A stretch of 64,000 nucleotides of DNA from Saturnia japonica (taxonomy: Eukaryota > Arthropoda > Insecta > Lepidoptera > Saturniidae): positions 2,170,001 through 2,234,000 of the forward strand of contig CM065324.1 of the NCBI GenBank assembly GCA_033032175.1, read 5' to 3'. The notes under the pieces are model-generated. The model had not been told where the DNA came from, searched no databases, and saw only the letters and a list, made by a program, of their open reading frames with translations. Made by a program: the position numbers and the translations under genes. Shown here piece after piece: positions 57,244 through 64,000 of the stretch. How positions within the stretch are numbered: the first letter of the stretch is position 1; each line of letters starts with the position of its first letter.

Positions 57244-60200
57244 TAAATACGAGGATTATAATAACAGCAGTATAAAAATGAAAGGTAACATCAAACAATT
57301 AAAATTGCCTCCCATTGAGTTAAAGAAATTCGATGGCAATGTGAAAAATTGGTTATCCTTTTGGGGTCAATTTAAAAAGATAGACGAGGACCTATCAATG
57401 GATAATGATGACAAATTTTATTATCTACTGCAATCTATCACACCCAATACAGAGGTTCGTGCATTAGTAGAAAGTTACCCACCATATGGTGATAATTATA
57501 AGGAGTGTATGGCTCAATTAAAATCTAGATATGCCCGAGATGAGCTATTAATACAAGTATATGTCAGAGAGTTGTTGTCACTGATCTTGCTCAAAGTTGA
57601 AGGAGGTAAATTAGATCTTACAACATTATATGACAAGCTAAATGCACAACTTAGAGCTCTTGAGATGTTAGGTGTTACAAAAGAGAAGTATTCAGCATTT
57701 ATTTTACCAATGGTTGAATCTTCATTGCCACATGATATACTAAAAGCGTGGGAACGTTCTACAACACATACTATAAATATGGAGGAAGAGTTGACAAATC
57801 TATTATCATTTCTCAAGAAAGAAGTGGAAAGTGAACAAAGAATTGCTATGGCCAAGAACACCTTTAGTACAGAAACAAATAATAATTCTGAACCAACAGC
57901 TAGTTGTTTAATAGCACAGTCTAAAACACCAGTGAAGAAATCAAAGAGTTGTATATGGTGTGATAAGGAAACACACTCAAATATGGAATGCTACAAGATG
58001 ACGAAAATGTCTGTTGAACAAAGAGAGGAACATCTAAGAAAGAAGAAAGCATGTCTCATTTGTCTGAAAGTTGGACATTATGCAAAAGTATGTAAATCTT
58101 TTGTAAAATGTTTTATATGTGGAAAAAGACACTCATCAGTATTATGCTACACACAAAAGACCAGATCTAAAACTGAGAATAATGATTTATCAACATCATT
58201 GTCAGCACAGAGTCAGTCAGGACAAAAGGAGACTTTACTACAAACTGTTACTGTCAACATTGTATACAATGGAAAGAAGAAAACAGTAAGAGCACTCTTG
58301 GACAATGGGTCTCAGAGATCATACATACTACAAGATGTGGTACAAGAACTGAAAATTCCAGCTATCAGTAAGGAGTTCTTAACTCATTCTTTATTTGGTG
58401 GAGTGACTGTTAACACTAAGGAACACAGAGTGTATAGTTTTAATGTTGAGAATTTGGACAGTACATTTATATTTAATATAACAGCCTTAAGCCAATCTTG
58501 TATTTGTAAATATATTCCAAGGGTCAATAAGTGTGACACACAGATTTATAATATGTTACAACAACATGGTATAACTCTGACAAATAATGTAGAATGTTCA
58601 ACAGAGATTGGCCTATTGATAGGTTCAGATTTTTCAGGTGTTTTAATGACACCAAATGTAATACAATTGGAGAATGGTATGACAGGTATAAAAACTAAAC
58701 TAGGTTGGACTTTACAAGGAACACAGGTGAGTTCTACATTAAATAATATTATAACTACAACTTTATTCTGTATTAATAATAAAAACGATTTAACAGGTTA
58801 TTGGTTGTTGGAGACATTAGGTATTCGAGATCCTGTTGAAGTAAAATCTAACAGTGAAATAGAGGCTGAGGTGATTATGAGGTTTGAAGAAAGCATAAAA
58901 GTTAATTCTGAAAACAGGTATGAAGTTCAGCTTCCTTGGAAACCAGGTCATGATAATTTATTAAATAATTATGATTTAGCATTTAAAAGATTAGAGTCAA
59001 TGACTAAGAAATTAGTATCTAATGGTACTTTTGATAGTTATGATGCTATAATAAAGAATTGCCAAGAATCAGGTATAGTTGAGCTTGTGTTAAATTCTGA
59101 AAGGAATAAAAGTCAATCACATTACTTACCCCACAAGCCAGTGTTTAAAGACTCGAGTTTAACAACAACAATAAGACCAGTATTTGATGCTTCTGCATGT
59201 GATATTAACGGAAGGTCATTAAACTCTTGTTTAGAGAAAGGGATAAATTTTCTAGAGCAAATTCCTACATTAATTGCACAGTTCAGAAAAAGAGCCATAG
59301 GTATAACAGCTGATATAGCAAAAGCATTTTTACAAATTGTTGTTATGCCCAGTGATAGAGAGTGTTTAAGATTTTTGTGGTGGAAAGATAATAAAAGGAC
59401 TGAAGTTTTAACTTACAGACATTGCAGAGTTGTATTTGGACTAACATGTAGCCCATTTTTATTGTCTGCAACTATTCAGCATCACTTGAGGCAGGTAACA
59501 GATGAATATACAGAGTCAGCACAATTACTGAAAAAGTCATTCTATGTAGATAATTGTGTAACCAGCTTAGACTATAAATCGGAGGTATGTAAATTTATAT
59601 ATGACTCTAAACAAATCATGAATAAGGTTAAGTTTGACTTAAGACAGTGGGTTACAGCACCAATGCATATTAATGAAACAAATGAATCTGAAATATCAGT
59701 ACTCGGTCTTGTGTGGGATACTGTTTCAGACAAACTTTGCTGTAATACACAAGATCTGCCTACATATGAAGATATCAAAAATATCACAAAGAGACATCTA
59801 TTGTCAATAACTCAGAAAATATTTGATCCTATTGGATTCATATGTCCAGCTATGTTAACGCCTAAGTTGATACTAAAAGAAACTTGGCGTCGGGAGCTTG
59901 TGTGGGATGAAATATTACCCACAGATTTGTTGAATAAATTTCAAGATTGGTATAAATATATAACATACCTTAATATTTGTAAAATTCCTCGACGTTTGAC
60001 TACTGAATTAATTAAAGAATGCAAGCTGGGTCTACACATGTTTTGCGATGCTAGTAAAGATGGATATGGAGCTTGTGTTTTTTTGAGGGCGCAGAAAAAT
60101 AATAAAATATCAGTACAATTAGTAGCCGCGAAGGCTAGAGTATCACCACCAAAGAATATGACTATCCCCAGATTGGAGTTAACTGCTGCTTTGATAGGGA

Positions 60201-62164
60201 CAAGATTACTTACAAATGTACAAAAAAGTCTCCAGCTTACTGAGTATGATATATATTGCTGGTCAGATTCTTGTGTAGTTCTATACTGGATAAAAAGAGA
60301 ACTAGCGTGGAACACATTTGTAGGAAACAGAGTAAAGGAAATTAGAGAAAATACTAATTCACATAATTGGCATCATATTCCAGGTCAGCAGAATTGGGCC
60401 GACATAGCTTCCAGAGGATGCTTTGCAAAAGTTCTCGCCGAAATGCATTGGTGGGAGGGTCCAGAGTGGTTGCACTTGGAACCTGATCAGTGGCCTAAGT
60501 CGGAGTTGCTGATTGAGGAAAAAGAGGCACATGTCGAACTTAAGAAAACTGTATGCAATATAAACATTAGTTTAAATGAGAGTATATTAAAACAATTGGA
60601 AAACTATTTCAGTAAATATACAAAGATTGTAAGAACGTTGGCCTGGGTAATGAGATTTATATATAATATACGTAATAAAAATAATAAGAGGATTGGTGAA
60701 ATAGCATACAGTGAATTTAACGAGGCTGAAAAGCATATAATAAAATTTATACAACATGAAAATATGGAGTTGATTGAAAAGAAGAGTGAAAGTCTGACAG
60801 AGTTTTATGATAAAGAAGGAATATTAAGAGTTAAAACAAAATTGCTGCTATCAGATTTTCCTGAACAAATAAAAACTCCTTACCTACTTTTAGCGAATAA
60901 TCCTATTGTGACTGCACTAGTGAGACAAAGACATGTACAGCTACAACATGCAGGCACCAATCAGCTAATTGCAGACATCCGGTCTAGATTCTGGATAATA
61001 GGAATTCGTCGCCTAGTGAGATCAGTTATATCTAAATGCATCATATGTATAAGACATAGATCAAAACCAGTACAAGCACCGACTGCTCCATTACCTACAG
61101 AACGTGTAACATGTTCAGCACCGTTTCAAACAACAGGAGTTGATCTCGCTGGACCTCTTTATTTGAAAAATGGAGAGAAATGCTGGATTGTGCTTTACAC
61201 TTGTGCTGTCTATCGTGCAGTACATCTAGAATTGACTAAGTCCTTGTCCACAGAATCATTTATAATGACATTAAGGAGATTTATAGCACGACGTGGTCGC
61301 ATCGACACGCTTATGTCAGACCAAGGCACTAATTTTCAAGGAATTAAACATCTACTTACCTTGTTAGATTGGGATGAAATCCAAAGACGCTCGATGATAG
61401 AACGCATAACGTGGAAAATGAATGTACCTTCTGCTGCTTGGTGGGGAGGGTATTGGGAGCGTCTGATAAGAATAATGAAAGATTTACTGCGTCGTGTCTT
61501 AGGAAAATCATCTGTATCATACGATGAGCTTCAAACTATTCTTTGTGACTGTGAAGCCACAATGAATGGCCGTCCATTGACATATGTTAACAACGATAAA
61601 GCTGAAGCATTGGATCCATTGACACCAGCACATTTCATACAGCCTTTGAGCAACACAGATGTAACTGATATTGATCAGATTGACGCAAAAGGCATGAATA
61701 AACGTCTAAGATACTTACAAAATCTTCGAGAGCAATTTAGACATAGATTCAAGACTGAATATTTAACAATGTTAGTGCAAAGAGGAAGAGAAAAGGCTGA
61801 TAGTCTGAAAGTAGGAGATATTGTTTTAATTGAAACCGGAGATAAAAGGATAAAGTGGCCTTTAGGATTAATCGAAGAAATTTACCCTGGAAGAGATGGT
61901 ATTAGCAGATCTGCACGCGTGAGAACATCTGTAGGGTACAAGGTTCGTCCTTTTCAAAGACTGTACAAACTAGAAATCACATGTACTGATTTTAGTTTTT
62001 TGAAGACAGATTCTGATGATCAAAATAGCCCAACAGGTAATGATAGTTTATTAAACTCTAATTCAGCAGATCAACAAAGATCAATGAGTCCTGAGAAACC
62101 ACAGTTGAAGACTCGCAGCGGTAGGGTGGTAAAACTGCCAAGTGAGTATAAGTTATATGTTTAA
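57206..62164 (+). CDS. BEL/Pao gag-pol polyprotein
   Basis: An open frame of 1652 codons from a GTG; its first ATG is codon 25, and the true gag start lies upstream in other frames. Domains by codon number: gag core 36-215; zinc knuckles near 250-315 (CLICLKVGHYAKVC); aspartic protease with LLDNGSQRS at 365; reverse transcriptase with D703 (TADIAKAF) and the YVDN box at 780; RNase H with D948, E991, D1021 and D1065; integrase zinc motif H1243, H1248, C1278, C1281; integrase triad D1313, D1372, E1418; DUF5641-like end 1495-1590. The protease reads DNG where D-S/T-G is usual, and the polymerase box has Asn in the second Asp position. There is no stop inside. The product copies and integrates the element. 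Confidence 0.93.
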   Translation: MKNIRRDGLLLNAKYEDYNNSSIKMKGNIKQLKLPPIELKKFDGNVKNWLSFWGQFKKIDEDLSMDNDDKFYYLLQSITPNTEVRALVESYPPYGDNYKECMAQLKSRYARDELLIQVYVRELLSLILLKVEGGKLDLTTLYDKLNAQLRALEMLGVTKEKYSAFILPMVESSLPHDILKAWERSTTHTINMEEELTNLLSFLKKEVESEQRIAMAKNTFSTETNNNSEPTASCLIAQSKTPVKKSKSCIWCDKETHSNMECYKMTKMSVEQREEHLRKKKACLICLKVGHYAKVCKSFVKCFICGKRHSSVLCYTQKTRSKTENNDLSTSLSAQSQSGQKETLLQTVTVNIVYNGKKKTVRALLDNGSQRSYILQDVVQELKIPAISKEFLTHSLFGGVTVNTKEHRVYSFNVENLDSTFIFNITALSQSCICKYIPRVNKCDTQIYNMLQQHGITLTNNVECSTEIGLLIGSDFSGVLMTPNVIQLENGMTGIKTKLGWTLQGTQVSSTLNNIITTTLFCINNKNDLTGYWLLETLGIRDPVEVKSNSEIEAEVIMRFEESIKVNSENRYEVQLPWKPGHDNLLNNYDLAFKRLESMTKKLVSNGTFDSYDAIIKNCQESGIVELVLNSERNKSQSHYLPHKPVFKDSSLTTTIRPVFDASACDINGRSLNSCLEKGINFLEQIPTLIAQFRKRAIGITADIAKAFLQIVVMPSDRECLRFLWWKDNKRTEVLTYRHCRVVFGLTCSPFLLSATIQHHLRQVTDEYTESAQLLKKSFYVDNCVTSLDYKSEVCKFIYDSKQIMNKVKFDLRQWVTAPMHINETNESEISVLGLVWDTVSDKLCCNTQDLPTYEDIKNITKRHLLSITQKIFDPIGFICPAMLTPKLILKETWRRELVWDEILPTDLLNKFQDWYKYITYLNICKIPRRLTTELIKECKLGLHMFCDASKDGYGACVFLRAQKNNKISVQLVAAKARVSPPKNMTIPRLELTAALIGTRLLTNVQKSLQLTEYDIYCWSDSCVVLYWIKRELAWNTFVGNRVKEIRENTNSHNWHHIPGQQNWADIASRGCFAKVLAEMHWWEGPEWLHLEPDQWPKSELLIEEKEAHVELKKTVCNINISLNESILKQLENYFSKYTKIVRTLAWVMRFIYNIRNKNNKRIGEIAYSEFNEAEKHIIKFIQHENMELIEKKSESLTEFYDKEGILRVKTKLLLSDFPEQIKTPYLLLANNPIVTALVRQRHVQLQHAGTNQLIADIRSRFWIIGIRRLVRSVISKCIICIRHRSKPVQAPTAPLPTERVTCSAPFQTTGVDLAGPLYLKNGEKCWIVLYTCAVYRAVHLELTKSLSTESFIMTLRRFIARRGRIDTLMSDQGTNFQGIKHLLTLLDWDEIQRRSMIERITWKMNVPSAAWWGGYWERLIRIMKDLLRRVLGKSSVSYDELQTILCDCEATMNGRPLTYVNNDKAEALDPLTPAHFIQPLSNTDVTDIDQIDAKGMNKRLRYLQNLREQFRHRFKTEYLTMLVQRGREKADSLKVGDIVLIETGDKRIKWPLGLIEEIYPGRDGISRSARVRTSVGYKVRPFQRLYKLEITCTDFSFLKTDSDDQNSPTGNDSLLNSNSADQQRSMSPEKPQLKTRSGRVVKLPSEYKLYV

Positions 62165-62420
62165 ATTCTTTATTCTAAACTGTCTTTTATAGCAATCTCC
62201 ATATTTAGTTTATTTTTTGTTACTAATTATCTGTCAGACAAATATGATACATTATATTAATTTATAATTGTAAAACTATTATTATAATTAATAATGGCAA
62301 TGGTTGTAATTTTTTCATATTGTGATAGAGCTTCGAGGAAAGTTGTAAATTGTTAAATTTTTATATAATATAATTGTACTTCAGTAATATAACATTCGGA
62401 TATATACTTTGTTTCGGTGT

Positions 62421-62428
62421 GCGGAGGA
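62421..62428 (+). other. Polypurine tract
   Basis: The purine-rich GCGGAGGA directly abuts the 3' LTR, the expected place for plus-strand priming. Confidence 0.6.
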
Positions 62429-62581
62429 TGTTGTGAAATCCGAATGTATTCGTTTTTTGAAGTGGTTGCGTTGGCAACAGTTGTTGTTAGAAAAATAAAG
62501 AGAATTGAGAAACATGTGAATCCTCGTTAATATTTTAATCCTTAATTTAAATAAATAGAACCGTAGCGTAATAATATTACA
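62429..62581 (+). repeat. 3' LTR
   Basis: 153 bases, identical to the 5' LTR except for C at 62540. It is followed by the ACAAT duplication at 62582-62586. Confidence 0.95.
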
Positions 62582-62586
62582 ACAAT

Positions 62587-63365
62587 TATATGATGACAGT
62601 TAATCTTGTAGAAATGCAACGATTTTATAAAATTAAAAATGAATAAATAAATCATTAAAAACGAATAATTAAAAAAGATGTACGTATACATATTTTTATT
62701 TTCTAATCGTGTTTTGTTTTATTTTTAAATTATTATTTAATTTATATCTTTTATTGTTTTTAGAATTAATAATGTTCACTAGATTTACAGTCATATTTAT
62801 TAATACTTGCTAATTTTAACAGATTTATATACATTCACTGATACTTACAATCAAAAAGTGAGGTTAACCTCAAATAAATATTAAAATCATGCTCATACGT
62901 GTTGAATTTATAAAACGAAATATATAATCACTCTCACTTTTCTTGTAAATTCACTTAAATTTGAATAAGTTTTTTTATTTTATCACTTTCAAATTAATAT
63001 ATTGTTATTCTTATTTCAAACCAAACTTCAATACTAATATATTGTTATTATTATAATATATTACATTATATTCTTTACGTCACTATACTAAACTTTGATA
63101 AAAAAAGCAACATGGCGCGTAACTGAAAAACGTGACGATTGCTACAAAAATTTCTCCCATACGTCGATAAAGAAGTTTCACTTCAATAAACCTGATTAAT
63201 AATTATTTGAGTTTTTATCATACTTTAAAAACAAATCGTATAAATTTATCTCATCTGATATTTCCGAGTCGAGTACCTAATTCATCCCTTTCCTGCAACC
63301 ATTGAGTCATACGCTCTGGTAGTAAATGAAGATGTCTTACAATTATTAAAAGTTCCTTTATATAT
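62587..63365. other. AT-rich spacer
   Basis: A lone MITE-type end, AAGAAGTTTCACTTCAA, at about 63171-63187 matches the ends of 44801-45220. Nothing else recognised. Confidence 0.4.
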
Positions 63366-63560
63366 ATACACTAGCGCAATGCCTGCGATTTCGCTCGAAT
63401 AGTAGTCGAGTTATATCCCATTAATTACGTGAGTTGATTTTGGCTATTTTTCGACCCTGTGTTGAGATTTTGCTCGACCCCTTCCCCCTCCTATTTTCAA
63501 GTGAGATTTTTCCAAAATTCATATTTTAGTGTAAATACGTTAATTGTGCTAGATTGCATT
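63366..63560 (-). repeat. Dispersed repeat of the GC-rich-end type
   Basis: CACTAGCGCAATGCCTGCGA then TTTCGCTCGAATAGTAG resembles, in reverse, the CTAG-ending GC-rich ends of the Helitron-like repeats. The body (TTTCGACCCTGTGTTGAG) does not match families A to C. Confidence 0.4.
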
Positions 63561-64000
63561 GGATTTATTTTAAAAAGCACATTTATTTAATTATGACTAG
63601 TATTTAAGGCAGAAGAACATAGTCTAAAATGACAGTGAGAAAATCGAACAATAAAATACTTTAATAGGAATTACTAAAAAATTTCAAAGGATATTCATTC
63701 TAATTCAGTCCACGAACACTCATGAGTAGTCTCAAGAGTGACTGCAGGAACCAACATGCCCATGTGATTTTCAGTAAAATCACCTGCTACGGTTGGCCGG
63801 TGGCGGCAGAGGGCCAATCGGAGGGCTACTGTGCTACTTGGTAGCGAACGCATAATATCGCGATAAATATTATTACTTAAAGGATTTAGCCATATTTTAG
63901 TGGAGAAACAGGTTGTTCTTTATTTGAACCAATTATCTCTCAATTTTGCAGTTTTTTTGCGCAAAAAAATTACGTAATAATTGCCGAGATTCCCCTCACG
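63561..64000. other. Spacer to the window edge
   Basis: A GC-richer patch lies near 63785-63845 (GGTTGGCCGGTGGCGGCAGA). It is not recognised. Confidence 0.3.

Larger units (their letters stand above)
56760..62581 (+). mobile_element. BEL/Pao LTR retrotransposon, complete ends, 5822 bp
   Basis: It has two 153-bp LTRs differing at one base, a 5-bp duplication, a tRNA-Arg primer site, a gag-pol frame of 1652 codons and a purine-rich tract before the 3' LTR. Domain order (gag, protease, reverse transcriptase, RNase H, integrase, DUF5641-type end) and the absence of a separate env are typical of BEL/Pao. One LTR difference in 153 indicates a very recent insertion. The beginning of gag is disrupted, so this copy may depend on others. 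Confidence 0.95.

Noticed and set aside
1..64000. CRISPR arrays, operons or prophage-type systems
   Set aside because: There are no regularly spaced direct repeats with unique spacers and no dense co-directional genes; introns and transposons show a eukaryotic genome.

Overview
The window looks like accessory, repeat-dense euchromatin of a lepidopteran insect (moth or butterfly). The evidence is AT-rich sequence, spliced GT-AG genes, and a repeat vocabulary that I recognise from memory as typical of Lepidoptera: Helitron-like ends of the CTAG/T type, tRNA-derived SINEs with a shared LINE-like tail, and RTE/Jockey fragments. There is no bacterial-style operon, no CRISPR array and no convincing true tRNA or rRNA gene.

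Only two host protein genes can be supported. Both are on the minus strand and both encode small MADF-BESS proteins, a family of insect DNA-binding transcriptional regulators. Gene 1 (exons 38997-39177 and 37285-37835, 243 aa) and gene 2 (exons 50009-50180, 49356-49512 and 48734-49109, 234 aa) lie about 9.6 kb apart. They share an intron at the same position and phase inside the MADF domain. Both start next to a CpG-rich block.

The rest is mobile DNA of several ages. The youngest is a complete BEL/Pao LTR retrotransposon (56760-62581) with 153-bp LTRs that differ at one base, a 5-bp target duplication, a tRNA-Arg primer site and a 1652-codon gag-pol frame. The start of its gag is broken across three reading frames. 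Just left of it is a truncated Tc1-like (DD34E) transposase. A decayed DD41D (rosa-like) element with about 430-bp terminal inverted repeats lies at 13463-15470. Decayed LINEs lie at 9540-9985, 23390-23700, 31105-31330, 39800-40410, 40960-43650 and 53690-53780. Non-autonomous elements include two inverted copies of a 520-530 bp TA-flanked MITE, a hAT MITE with a perfect 8-bp duplication, another MITE at 44801-45220, Helitron-like elements, and SINE copies of at least two families. There are two local tandem duplications and two long hairpins.

The most interesting unexplained signal is a shared word, TGCGACGTTGCCA or GCGACGTTGCCGCT, which recurs with near relatives in CpG-rich islands at about 24.3, 27.2, 36.6, 39.3, 53.4 and 55.4 kb. 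It usually occurs in pairs 30-70 bp apart, and one copy is about 140 bp upstream of MADF-BESS gene 1. It could be a promoter element or the remains of a dispersed GC-rich repeat. I found no sign of a wholly new multi-gene system.
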